A DNA stretch of 64,000 bases from Roseiarcus sp963765375 (GTDB taxonomy: Bacteria > Pseudomonadota > Alphaproteobacteria > Rhizobiales > Beijerinckiaceae), in the NCBI GenBank assembly GCA_963765375.1, contig CAVXVZ010000005.1, positions 372,001 to 436,000 of the forward strand, read 5' to 3'. The position numbers were made by a program, and so were the translations under genes. Within the stretch, counting starts at the first letter, position 1, and each line of letters begins with the position of its first letter. Below the pieces are notes generated by a model. The model was not told the origin of the DNA and did not search any database. It saw only the letters and a list, made by a program, of their open reading frames with translations. This document shows, piece by piece, positions 27,122 through 35,858 of this stretch.

Positions 27122-28114
27122 ATGTCCCAATCTGCGTCACCTATCAACTACCGGCTCGGAAGCCTTTATTCGGTCATCACGGCCTTCCTGTACGCGACCC
27201 AGGAGCCGTTCTCCTTTCCGGCGGCCAGGCATCTCAACACTTTGCAGTTTGTGTGCCTGACCCAGATCGCGCTGCTCGTCTCAATTCCGCTGTTGACGGC
27301 CCCCCCGGCCAGTCGCCGCGACTTCGTCGCCCTGTTCCGAAAACCCGCCAATTACGGGTATCTGGCGGTCATCTTCGCCGTCGGCATGTGCGGGCTGCTG
27401 CTGTACAACTTCGGCCTCAGCAACGCCCATCCGATCATCATCTCCGCGATCCTGAACCTCTCGCCATTCTGGGCGGCGCTGGTCGCGCTCGTTATCTCGC
27501 GGGTGCCGATCCCGATCTCGCCGGCGACCTTCTTCGGCTGTTTCGCCGGCGCCTTCGCCGGCGCGATGGCGGTCGCATGGAGCCAGCTTGGCGACGCCGA
27601 CAAGACGACGCTCGGTCTTTTGGCCGAGAATTTCGTCCACGGCAGCTGGGTCTACGCCATTCCCGTCCCGCTCTGTTCCGCCCTCGGCGGGACTCTCGTC
27701 GCCAGATGGTTCGGGAAATACAACGAATCAGCTGCGATCGCCGCCAATTTCCTGTTCGCGAACACCATCCTGATTCCGTCCTGCCTCGTCATCCTGTTCT
27801 GGCGAAGCCAGCTCACATTCGCGCAGCTGCCGGCGATGATTCTGATGATCGTCGGCACCATCCTCGCCTCGTCGCTCGGGCGCGTCTTCTACCAAGTCTC
27901 GCTGACGGTCACCGGCGGCGACAACGGCTTCGTCACCATGTTCTGGAACCTGGTGCCCGCGCTGACAGCGCTGGTGTCGCTCATCCTGTCGCGCTGGATC
28001 GCGGATGAGCATTTCGCCATCAACCTGACGTTCTTCCTCGGATCGGCGCTCATCGGCGCCTCGCTCGTGCTGTTTTCGCTGAAGTCCTGGCGGCAACCCT
28101 CTCGGCGCGGCTAA
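27122..28114 (+). CDS. DMT-superfamily transporter (EamA domains)
   Basis: The 330-residue protein has about ten hydrophobic segments arranged as two EamA repeats, e.g. YLAVIFAVGMCGLLLYNFGL, LNLSPFWAALVALVIS in the first half and MFWNLVPALTALVSLILSRW near the end. DMT proteins export amino acids or metabolites. The substrate is unknown. It is divergent from the aspartyl-protease-like gene. Confidence 0.85.
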   Translation: MSQSASPINYRLGSLYSVITAFLYATQEPFSFPAARHLNTLQFVCLTQIALLVSIPLLTAPPASRRDFVALFRKPANYGYLAVIFAVGMCGLLLYNFGLSNAHPIIISAILNLSPFWAALVALVISRVPIPISPATFFGCFAGAFAGAMAVAWSQLGDADKTTLGLLAENFVHGSWVYAIPVPLCSALGGTLVARWFGKYNESAAIAANFLFANTILIPSCLVILFWRSQLTFAQLPAMILMIVGTILASSLGRVFYQVSLTVTGGDNGFVTMFWNLVPALTALVSLILSRWIADEHFAINLTFFLGSALIGASLVLFSLKSWRQPSRRG

Positions 28115-28252
28115 AGCGGACCAACGATCGGTCGCACGTGTAACGGACTCGAAGGGCCAATTGGTGATGCGGGGCCACAAAATCTGTTTGTTTTGTTGGC
28201 AAGTGAGGCAGGCGGGCAACGCGTAGACTCCAGGTTTTGTTGCAATCGTCCG

Positions 28253-28274
28253 TATATCTGGTAGTCTGGATATA
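28253..28274. promoter_or_regulatory. inverted repeat, likely ArsR operator
   Basis: TATATC (28253-28258) and GATATA (28269-28274) are complementary arms 10 bases apart and reach the first base of the arsR start codon. The position fits an autoregulatory ArsR site. Confidence 0.5.
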
Positions 28275-28630
28275 TGGATGATGCGGAAGTCATTGCCGCT
28301 TTGGCGGCGCTCGCCCAATCGACACGCCTCCAGACATTCCGTGTGCTCGTCGCTCGTGAACCCGAAGGCGTTCCCGCTGGCGAGCTGGCGCGCCTCGTTG
28401 AAGTCCCCCAGAACACGATGTCAGCCCACCTCGCCATTCTCGCGCGCGCGAAGCTGATTGTCGGCGAGCGGCGTAGCCGATCAATCATCTATCGCGCGAA
28501 CCTCGACGGCTTCCGTCAGGTGATGGTGTTTCTCCTGAAGGACTGCTGCGGCGGACGCCCCGACCTATGCGCGCCGCTCATCGCGGACTTAGCCCCTTGT
28601 CGCCCACCGAAGGAGGCCGTTCATGGCTGA
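28274..28630 (+). CDS. arsR: ArsR-family arsenite-responsive repressor
   Basis: The 118-residue winged-helix protein has LAQSTRLQTFRVLVAREPEGVPAGELARLVEVPQNTMSAHL, then the wing RRSRSIIYRANLDG. The pair DCCGG near residue 90 and further Cys (DLCAP, APC) can bind As(III) near the C-terminus, the usual layout in alphaproteobacterial ars operons. It heads arsR-arsC-arsC-aqpS and overlaps the next gene by 8 bases. Confidence 0.92.
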   Translation: MDDAEVIAALAALAQSTRLQTFRVLVAREPEGVPAGELARLVEVPQNTMSAHLAILARAKLIVGERRSRSIIYRANLDGFRQVMVFLLKDCCGGRPDLCAPLIADLAPCRPPKEAVHG

Positions 28631-29150
28631 GAACACCTTCAACGTCCTCTTCCTATGCACCGGCAACAGTGCGCGCTCGATCCTCGCCGAAAGCATCCTG
28701 CGGAAAGAAGGACGGGGGCGCTTCCTGGCCTACTCCGCGGGAAGCCATCCCAAGGGGGCCGTCAATCCGTTCGCTCTGAAGGTCCTTGCGAGCCTCGAAT
28801 ACCCGACCGAGGGCTTGCGATCGAAAAGCTGGGACGAATTTGCGGCGCCCGGCGCTCCGATCATGGATTTCGTTTTCACGGTCTGCGATACGGCCGCCGC
28901 TGAAACGTGCCCCGTGTGGCCAGGACAACCGATGACGGCGCACTGGGGCATTGAAGATCCCGCAGCCGTCGCCGGAACCGACATTCAGAAAGAGGCCGCT
29001 TTCGTATTGGCGGCGCGGTATCTGAGAAATCGGATCACCATTTTCGCCAGCCTACCCCTCAAGAGCCTCGACAAGCTGTCGTTGAACGCCAAGCTGCGCG
29101 AGATCGGCGCCCTCGACGGCGCGACGAAGCCGCGGCCTGAGGTTGCGTGA
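28623..29150 (+). CDS. arsC: arsenate reductase, low-molecular-weight phosphatase type
   Basis: The 175-residue protein reduces arsenate to arsenite with thioredoxin-type chemistry. The P-loop VLFLCTGNSARS has the CX5R active site, and the DFVFTVCDTAAAETCPVWPG segment provides the further Cys. It overlaps arsR by 8 bases and shares one base with the next gene, so it is translated from one operon. Two unrelated reductases in tandem give redundancy. Confidence 0.92.
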   Translation: MAENTFNVLFLCTGNSARSILAESILRKEGRGRFLAYSAGSHPKGAVNPFALKVLASLEYPTEGLRSKSWDEFAAPGAPIMDFVFTVCDTAAAETCPVWPGQPMTAHWGIEDPAAVAGTDIQKEAAFVLAARYLRNRITIFASLPLKSLDKLSLNAKLREIGALDGATKPRPEVA

Positions 29151-29575
29151 TGGATGTCATCATCTATCACAATCCGGGCTGCGAGACGTCGCGAAACGTG
29201 CTCGCAATGATCCGCAATTCCGACGTCGAGCCGCATATCATCGAATATCTGAAATGCCCGCCGACGCGGCGGCTGCTGACCCAATTGATCGCTCGCGCCG
29301 GCCTGACTGTGCGCCAGGTTTTGCGCGAGAAGGGCACGCCCTATCGCGAACTCGACCTCGGCAATCCGTCGCTCTCCGACGATGCCCTGCTCGACGCGAT
29401 CGGCGCGCATCCGATCCTCCTGAACCGGCCGCTTGTCGTGACGCCGAAAGGCGTGCGCCTGTGTCGTCCCTCGGAACAAGTCCTCGATCTGCTGCCGCCC
29501 CAACGGGGAGAATTCACGAAGGAAGACGGCGAACGGGTGATCGATGACGCTGGGCTGCGCGTGACGAGCGCGTGA
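29150..29575 (+). CDS. arsC: arsenate reductase, glutaredoxin-dependent
   Basis: The 141-residue protein belongs to the ArsC/Spx thioredoxin fold group. YHNPGCETSRN holds His and the catalytic Cys, and RPLVVTPKGVRLCRPSEQVLDLL matches the second half with the conserved R-P-L. ATG 29150 overlaps the stop of the upstream gene; a GTG lies 3 bases earlier. The product arsenite would leave through the downstream channel. Confidence 0.92.
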   Translation: MDVIIYHNPGCETSRNVLAMIRNSDVEPHIIEYLKCPPTRRLLTQLIARAGLTVRQVLREKGTPYRELDLGNPSLSDDALLDAIGAHPILLNRPLVVTPKGVRLCRPSEQVLDLLPPQRGEFTKEDGERVIDDAGLRVTSA

Positions 29576-30270
29576 CATTTCCTCTGGCTAGACGCCTCGC
29601 GGCCGAGTGCCTCGGAACCGGGCTCCTCGTGACCACCGTCGTCGGCTCGGGGATCATGGGCGAGCGGCTTGCGGGCGGCAACGTAGCGCTTGCCTTGCTT
29701 GGGAACACCCTGCCGACCGGCGCGATCCTGGTGGTGCTGATCCTCGCGCTCGGGCCGATCTCGGGCGCACATTTCAATCCAGCCGTGTCTCTCGTGATGA
29801 GCCTGCGCAAGGACCATCCGTGGCGGGAATTCTTCCCCTATGCGTGCGCGCAGATCGTCGGCGGATGTCTGGGGACTCTCGTTGCGCACGGCATGTTCGA
29901 GCTGCCGTTGCTCGAGCTTGCGGTCAAGGCGCGCACAGGCCCGGCACAATGGTTCGCGGAGTTTGTCGCCACCTTCGGTCTCATCGTCACCATTCTCGCC
30001 GTGTCGCGTTTCAAGAGCGAGGCGATTCCGGTCGCGGTCGGTCTTTACATAACTGCCGCTTACTGGTTCACGGCGTCGACGTCCTTCGCCAACCCGGCCG
30101 TCACGATCGCCCGGGCGCTGACAAACAGCTTTTCCGGAATCGCGCCGGCCGACGTTCCGATGTTCATCGTCTCGCAGCTCATTGGCGCGTTGGCGGGGCT
30201 CGGCGTCATGAGCTGGTTTTTTGCCCCGTCGATTGTTCCCGAGCAACTGACGGCGGTGGAGCGGACCTGA
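29572..30270 (+). CDS. aqpS: MIP-family aquaglyceroporin, likely arsenite channel AqpS
   Basis: The 232-residue six-helix channel starts at GTG 29572, overlapping arsC by 4 bases. The NPA motifs are HFNPAVS and FANPAVT. In rhizobial ars operons such a channel (AqpS) replaces ArsB/Acr3 and lets arsenite flow out down its gradient. Its place after two arsenate reductases supports this. Confidence 0.88.
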   Translation: MTFPLARRLAAECLGTGLLVTTVVGSGIMGERLAGGNVALALLGNTLPTGAILVVLILALGPISGAHFNPAVSLVMSLRKDHPWREFFPYACAQIVGGCLGTLVAHGMFELPLLELAVKARTGPAQWFAEFVATFGLIVTILAVSRFKSEAIPVAVGLYITAAYWFTASTSFANPAVTIARALTNSFSGIAPADVPMFIVSQLIGALAGLGVMSWFFAPSIVPEQLTAVERT

Positions 30271-30500
30271 TGCGCTGGGCGATTTGGTCGGCATCAGCGC
30301 TCTTATTGGCGACTGTGTCTTTTGCCGCCGGCAAATTCTCTAGTTTCCGCCAGCTTCCAGAGATTGTTGCGACCCTGCCGGGCGATGAATCCGAGTTCAG
30401 CCGCGAGTTCGATGGCCGTATTCGCGAGCGCTTCCTGCAGATGACGGCCCAGGCGTGGTGCGCACAATTTCTACCGTGCACCAGTTTCGAATTCAACTGA
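30270..30500 (+). CDS. small hypothetical exported protein
   Basis: The 76-residue ORF overlaps the aqpS stop by one base (TGATG). It begins with a hydrophobic segment (WAIWSASALLLATVSFAAG) followed by a charged region, so it may be a periplasmic or anchored peptide. I know no family. The coupling to aqpS suggests co-expression with the ars operon. Confidence 0.55.
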   Translation: MRWAIWSASALLLATVSFAAGKFSSFRQLPEIVATLPGDESEFSREFDGRIRERFLQMTAQAWCAQFLPCTSFEFN

Positions 30501-30550
30501 ACTGCGCTCTTCACAGCCTTCTCGAAGGGCTCGTTTTCTGAGGATCATGC

Positions 30551-30709
30551 GTGCTTCTCAAGGCCACAATGTTCTGCGTCGTGGGGCTGGTGGCTGGCAT
30601 CGGCCACTATTGGCTTGTGGGACCGTCAAGCATATCGCCGTTTGTCGGGCTACTCGCGGGGTTGGGCGGGGTCGCCTACATCGAATTCGAGGCTCGCTCG
30701 CGGCGATGA
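30551..30709 (+). CDS. 52-residue small membrane protein
   Basis: The frame starts at GTG 30551 (MLLKATMFCVVGLVAGIGHYWLV) and ends at TGA 30709. Two hydrophobic stretches (residues 5-22 and about 27-43) predict a hairpin membrane protein, with a charged end (EFEARSRR). It follows the ars operon by 50 bases. No family is recognised, and the start is weakly supported. Confidence 0.45.
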   Translation: MLLKATMFCVVGLVAGIGHYWLVGPSSISPFVGLLAGLGGVAYIEFEARSRR

Positions 30710-31088
30710 CCGGCACCGTCGGCGGTCGTGCCTATAGGCTTTCACCTGACGCAGATCAACTCGAACTCTGATCGCTTAGATCCACCTGCCCGCTTCCCGG
30801 ATCTACGGGAGTCTCACAGCTAGGTCGCCCTCAACACTCGGAGCGACGAGATGCTGGCGTTTCGAAATCGCGCCCCGGCGCGGGTTCAGTCGGCTTGAGG
30901 GCTCAACTTTCCATGGCGTTCCGGTTTGCTCCGACCACGCGGACGAGCTCGGAACACAAATGTCATCGTTCTGTTACAGGCGCAAGCCATGAATTTTCGG
31001 TGACGACGGAGTGCCACGCCGGGCCTTAAGGCCCTATCGCTCGAAGAACAGCACGTGTGCGTCGGTAAGTTTTGGAAGGGGCTGAGCA
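30710..31088. other. gap with palindrome and Pho-box-like sequence
   Basis: There is no gene. A 14-bp perfect palindrome (GGGCCTTAAGGCCC) lies at 31021-31034, and a degenerate Pho box at 30960-30978. Both precede the MFS/PstS pair. Confidence 0.5.
30960..30978 (+). promoter_or_regulatory. degenerate Pho box
   Basis: ATGTCATCGTTCTGTTACA resembles the direct-repeat Pho box (CTGTCATAAAACTGTCACA), keeping TGTCAT and CTGT-ACA. It would put the MFS/PstS-like pair under PhoB. It is weaker than the box at 56270. Confidence 0.4.
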
Positions 31089-32571
31089 ATGGTCGATGTC
31101 GCCGCGCGAAAGGTGTCTAGCCGACCCAACGCCAAAACGGTTCAGGAATATATAGACGAGTTGCCCGTATGGTCGGACGGCACTTCGCTCAAATCCACGC
31201 CGATGACGGGCATGCAGTGGCGGATTTGGACGCTCGCCGCGTTCGGCAAGTTCTTCGAGGGCTTCGTGGTGTTTATGGGCGGCGTGTCGCTGCCGCTGAT
31301 CGCCCGCGAATTCCATTTGGCCGACGCCGAGAAAGGTCTCGTCACCTCAGCCAGCCTCGCCGGCATCTTGCTCGGCACCATCCTGCTGGGTGGGTTATCA
31401 GACTATTTCGGCCGCAAGCTTATGTTCATCGCTGAGATGATCATCTTCTGCATGTTCCTTACGCTGCTGATCTTGGTTGGGAACTTCCCATCCCTGGTGA
31501 TCTGCCTAGTCGGCATTGGCATGGCGCTGGGCTGCGACTATCCGACTGCGCATATGATCATCTCGGAAAACATCCCGAGCGTCTCGCGCGGCCGAACTCG
31601 TGCTCGGCGCATTCGCCTTTCAGGCGATCGGCGCCATGTGCGGGATCATAGTCGGCGCCGTGGTGCTTGTGATCGACCCGAGCATCGACGCCTGGCGCTG
31701 GATGTACGCGACTGCGCTCGCGCCGGCCATACTTATCACCATCGGCCGCTTTTTCATCCCGGAAAGCGCCAACTGGTTGATCGTGCGGGGCCAGCACGAA
31801 AAGGCCGAACAGGCTGTGTCGCGCCTGCTCGACCGTACGCCGGTCTACCCCGAGAAAGTGGTGCTGGTGCGCCATGTCGCCGATGAGGCGAGCGCCGGGA
31901 AACCGTCCTTCTTCGCGCTTTTCAACGCGAAGAACCGCCGCGCCACCATCTTCTCTTCGGTACCGTGGCTGTTCCAGGATCTCGGCACTTACGGCATCGG
32001 CGTCTTCACGCCGACCCTGATCGCTGCCGCTCTCGGGAGCGGGCCGGACAAGATACGCAGCCCCGATGACCTGATCGCGAGCGGGATCCGTTCGGCCGAG
32101 GCCGCGGCCCTTACAACCTCGCTGTTGATTGTCGGCATCGCCTTCGCAATATGGTTGTCCGATAGCGTAGGACGCATCCGCCTGCAGATCTTCGGCTTCC
32201 TCGGCTGCGCGGTTGGACTGGGTATCGCCTCCATGTCGATCGACGCGGAAGGCGCGCTCAGGCTGGACCTCATCATGGCCGGCGTGATGCTGTTCAACTT
32301 CATGACAAATCTCGGCCCCAACGCGCAAACCTACCTCCTTGCCGGGGAGGTTTTCCCGACTGAAGTGCGCGGCATGGGCGCCGGCTTCGCGGCGATGATC
32401 GGCAAAGTCGGCGCAGTCGCCACCACGTTTGGTTTCCCGCTCCTGCTCGCAGGCATCGGCACTCGCTCGCTGCTCTACAGTCTCGTCGTCAGCTCGGTGT
32501 TAGGCGCTGTCGTGACCTGGATGTTCCGCATCGAAACCACTGGCGTGAACCTCGATCGCATCGGCCGCTGA
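31089..32571 (+). pseudogene. MFS transporter (sugar/phosphate-porter type) with a frameshift
   Basis: The first frame (31089 to about 31590) and the second frame (about 31588-32571) together make a normal transporter of about 494 residues. It includes GLVTSASLAGILLGTILLGGLSDYFGRK, GMALGCDYPTAHMIISENIP and RFFIPESANWLIVRGQHEKAE. The break lies in CGCGCGGCC near 31588, where one base too many (or two too few) shifts the frame. It precedes a PstS-like gene by 26 bases. Such transporters occur in aio/ars clusters, possibly for phosphate or arsenate, but the substrate is inferred. Confidence 0.75.
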
Positions 32572-32597
32572 ACAGGCAGGAACAGGAGACGCGAGTC

Positions 32598-33659
32598 GTG
32601 AAAGTCAGACTTCGCCACATGCTCGGCGGCGGCGCCATCGCCTTTCTTCTCGCGGCGGTCCCGATGGTGCATGCGGCCGACATCGCTCTCAAGGAAACCG
32701 GCTCGACCCTGCTCTTTCCGCTCTTCCAATCTTGGATAGCCGGCTACAAGGCCGTCGCTCCCGATATCGATCTGACCGGCGCGTCTACCGGCTCGAGCGC
32801 CGGCAACCAAGCGGCGATCGCGGGCACGGCCGCCATAGGCGCCTCCGATGCCTATCTCTCCGACGAGGTCGCGGCGCGACATCCGAACGTCCTCGATATC
32901 CCGCTCGCTATCTCCGCAGTGGCGATCAACTACAATCTTCCGGGTCTGAACGGCACGAACCTTAAACTCGATGGCCCAACGATCGCCGCGATCTATTCCG
33001 GCGCCGTCACGACGTGGGATGATCCTGCGATCAAAGAGATGAACCCAGGCGTGACTCTCCCGCACCAAACGATCATCCCCGTCCGCCGCGCCGACGGCTC
33101 CGGCACTACGTTCGTCTTCACTCAGTTTCTCGACTTCTCTGCCCAAAAGTGGGAAGACAACCCAGGCTTCGGGGAGGTCCTTGCCTGGCCCGCTGTCGCC
33201 GGGGAAAAGGCCGGAGATGGCAATGAAGGCGTGCTGCAAGCAGTCGCCGCCACCCCCTTCGCAATCGGCTATTTGGGCACTAGCTACGGTGACCAGGTCG
33301 CTAAAGCAGGTCTCGGCACCGCCTTGATCGAGAACCAGGCCGGTAAGTTCCTGCTCCCAACAGCGCAATCGATCGCCGACGCCGCTGACCAACTTGATCC
33401 GCGCACGCCGCCCTACGAGCGTATCAGCCTTGCCTATGCGCCCGGCGACAACAGCTACCCTATGATCAATTACGAATACGCCGTCGTGTCGAAATCGCAG
33501 CCTGACGCCGCGACCGCCAGCGCAGTCCGCGCCTTCTTGCGGTGGGCGATCTCCGCAACGGGAGGCAACAACGAGAGATACCTAAGGCCCGTCGGATTCA
33601 TCCCGCTGCCGGACTTCATCCGCGGACTCAGCGAAGCGCAAATCGATAAAATCCAATAG
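32598..33659 (+). CDS. PstS-like periplasmic phosphate-binding protein (second copy)
   Basis: The 353-residue protein starts at GTG 32598 (AGGAG 11 bases before). A signal peptide ends at VHAAD. The fold markers are ETGSTLLFPLF, STGSSAGNQAAIAGTAAIGASDAYL, TTWDDPAIKEMNPG and VRRADGSGTTFVFTQFL, the phosphate-binding loop of PstS. It differs clearly from the pstS at 56389 and lacks transporter genes next to it, so it may pair with the MFS upstream or act as an arsenate/phosphate discriminator. Confidence 0.88.
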   Translation: MKVRLRHMLGGGAIAFLLAAVPMVHAADIALKETGSTLLFPLFQSWIAGYKAVAPDIDLTGASTGSSAGNQAAIAGTAAIGASDAYLSDEVAARHPNVLDIPLAISAVAINYNLPGLNGTNLKLDGPTIAAIYSGAVTTWDDPAIKEMNPGVTLPHQTIIPVRRADGSGTTFVFTQFLDFSAQKWEDNPGFGEVLAWPAVAGEKAGDGNEGVLQAVAATPFAIGYLGTSYGDQVAKAGLGTALIENQAGKFLLPTAQSIADAADQLDPRTPPYERISLAYAPGDNSYPMINYEYAVVSKSQPDAATASAVRAFLRWAISATGGNNERYLRPVGFIPLPDFIRGLSEAQIDKIQ

Positions 33660-33744
33660 GGCCCCGTCAGCGCTGCCGAATTGGCCGAGGGTTCGATTCG
33701 GGACGAGTGAGCATCCGCGCGCGTGCCTTGTCGCGCCCGGCAGC

Positions 33745-33844
33745 GTCGGTGCGCGAGCGTACGATCTTCGTCTGCGCCGGCGAGCCGGCTGTACCCGACC
33801 ACATCCGCCGCCAAGATCGCCGCAATCTTCCGAACCTCGGTCAT
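33745..33844 (-). pseudogene. remnant of a class III adenylate cyclase N-terminus
   Basis: The minus strand reads MTEVRKIAAILAADVVGYSR followed by LAGADEDRTLA, the typical beginning of large rhizobial adenylate cyclases, then loses similarity after about 31 residues. It is a truncated leftover next to the end of the PstS-like gene. Nothing else is seen in 33660-34044. Confidence 0.6.
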
Positions 33845-34044
33845 CGCGCGTTTCTTCCTTTCATGAATGGCACGACAAGCGGGCCCGACGCGAGCGGCCC
33901 TCTGACGCTCGACGTTCTCTGCTGCTCTCCGCCCACAGAAGTGGGCTCGATTGGCATCATTACTAATGAGCTGGGCTAATCCGGAATGTGGCCGACGCTT
34001 AATTTATCGCCATCTGTCTTGGGAGGGTCTTTCCTAATTTCCCA

Positions 34045-34060
34045 CATTATCGAAATAATG
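34045..34060. promoter_or_regulatory. inverted repeat, likely operator of the second arsR
   Basis: CATTAT-CGAA-ATAATG is a perfect inverted repeat 37 bases before the ATG at 34098, suiting an ArsR dimer. Confidence 0.5.
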
Positions 34061-34097
34061 ATTGACGCTCGATGTGTTGCGGGTTACTGCTATTTCT

Positions 34098-34418
34098 ATG
34101 AAAGTCGAAAAAGCGGCAAAACAGCTCGAGGCGCTTGGCAACGTCACGCGCCTTCGGCTCTATAGAGCGCTCGTTCGGGCGGGTGATGAAGGGCTGCCGG
34201 TCGGCCACGTGCAGGAGAAACTGCATATCGCCGCCTCGACGCTCTCTCATCATCTCCATCGGTTGATCCTGACGGGCCTGGTGACTCAGGAGCGTCATGC
34301 GACGACCCTTATCTGCCGCGCGAACTATCCTGCGATGGATAGCCTGGTGGGGTTCCTAGTCGACGAGTGTTGCGTCGACGCCGGGTGCAGCGCGAACGGA
34401 GGAGAGGTCGCTGCCTGA
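34098..34418 (+). CDS. arsR: ArsR-family regulator (second copy)
   Basis: The 106-residue winged-helix protein has LEALGNVTRLRLYRALVRAGDEGLPVGHVQEKLHIAASTLSHHLHRL. DECCVDAGCSANGG at the C-terminus offers a Cys pair plus one for As(III). It heads the arsO-MFS unit, with 50 bases to the next start. An upstream in-frame start at 34062 overlaps the operator and is less likely. Confidence 0.88.
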   Translation: MKVEKAAKQLEALGNVTRLRLYRALVRAGDEGLPVGHVQEKLHIAASTLSHHLHRLILTGLVTQERHATTLICRANYPAMDSLVGFLVDECCVDAGCSANGGEVAA

Positions 34419-34468
34419 GGCGGCTCTCTCTTTTGGGCATTATTTCTATAGTCCCGGGAGGATGGCAT

Positions 34469-35858
34469 ATGGACGGATCAGCAATTCAATCTCTCCCGAT
34501 CGCCGTGATCGGCGGCGGTCCGGTCGGTTTGGCCGCCGCCGCGCACCTCTTGGCTCGCGGCTTGCCGGTGAAGGTTTATGAGGCCGGGCCGGCGGTCGGC
34601 TCGAAATCTCAAGGACTGGGGTCACGTTCGTGTCTTCACGCCTTGGCGCTATTGCGTCGACCAATCTTCTATCGCTCTGCTAAAGCGTCATGGGTGGCAA
34701 ATGCCGGACGCCCAAGCGTACCCGACAGGGGCCGAGCTGGTCAGCGCTTATCTCGAACCGCTTGCGGCAGCGCCTGAGCTGGCGGCCGTCATTGAAACCA
34801 ATGCCCGCGTCACCGCGATCTCGCGGCAAGGGGTCGACAAAGTCGTGAGCCGGGATCGGGAAACGCGACCCTTCGTCCTGGTGGTCGAGACCGCCGCTGG
34901 CGTACGCCGCGATCGCGCCAGGGCGGTCATCGACGCGTCAGGCACGTGGCAAACGCCCAATCCGCTCGGCGCGCGTGGGCTGCCTGCCGAAGGAGAAGCG
35001 AAGTTCGCCGATCGCATTTCCCATGGCATTCCGGATATCCTAGGCCGTTCTCGGAAAGTGTATGCCGGAAAGACGACGCTGGTCGTCGGCTCCGGACACT
35101 CGGCAGGCAATGCGCTGCTCGACCTCGCACGACTGGCGCGAGACGAGGCTGGCACGGTCGCGATCTGGGCCACGCGCGGCGCTGACCTTGCGCGCATTTA
35201 CAGCGGCGGCGACGCCGATCAATTGCCCGCGCGGGGCGAACTCGGCGCGGAAGTCAAAGAACTAGCTGAAAGCGGACGCGTCGCGCTTGTCACCAGTTTC
35301 TCGACGCTCGCAATCCGCAGCGTCGACGGCGGGTTGACCGTCGAAGGCGAAACGGTTGATGGAAGCCGCCGCATTGGCCCTGTCGATCGCATCATTGCGG
35401 CGACGGGGCAGCGTCCGGACTTGTCGCTAACGCGGGAACTTCGGCTTGAACTCGATCCGTGGCTTGAAAGCGCCAAAGCGCTCGGCCCTCTTATCGATCC
35501 GAACCTCCACTCGTGCGGCTCGGCGCCTCCTCATGGTCACCGCGAACTGAGTCATCCCGAGCCGGGATTCTACACGGTCGGCATCAAGAGCTACGGACGG
35601 GCGCCGACCTTTCTTCTGCTCACCGGCTACGAGCAAGTCCGGTCCGTCGCCGAGGCGCTCGCCGGCGACCTTGCGGCGGCAGGCAATGTCCAGCTTGTGC
35701 TTCCGGAAACCGGCGTTTGCACGACACGCCGCGCAACGTTGGAAAGGCCTGCGGGCTGTTGGGGTGGCCCAGCGGCCGCAGAAGTCGAATTCCTGCTGCG
35801 TCGACGATGCGGAGGTCAAGGTTACGAGCGGGTGCGGGTGCAGCGTGGCGGGATGAGC
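34469..35858 (+). pseudogene. arsO: ArsO-like FAD-dependent monooxygenase with two frameshifts
   Basis: The N-terminus has the FAD motif IAVIGGGPVGLAAAAHL after a good SD (GGGAGGA). The frame shifts by +1 in the AAA run near 34605 (…GPAVGS|NLKDWGHVRVFTPWRY), runs through the NAD(P) motif TTLVVGSGHSAGNALL and IIAATGQRPDLSL, then shifts again near 35790 and ends NSCCVDDAEVKV-TSGCGCSVAG at 35858. The Cys-rich tail and the ars context fit ArsO, whose function in arsenic metabolism is poorly defined. The two shifts create a false fusion with the next gene. Confidence 0.72.
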
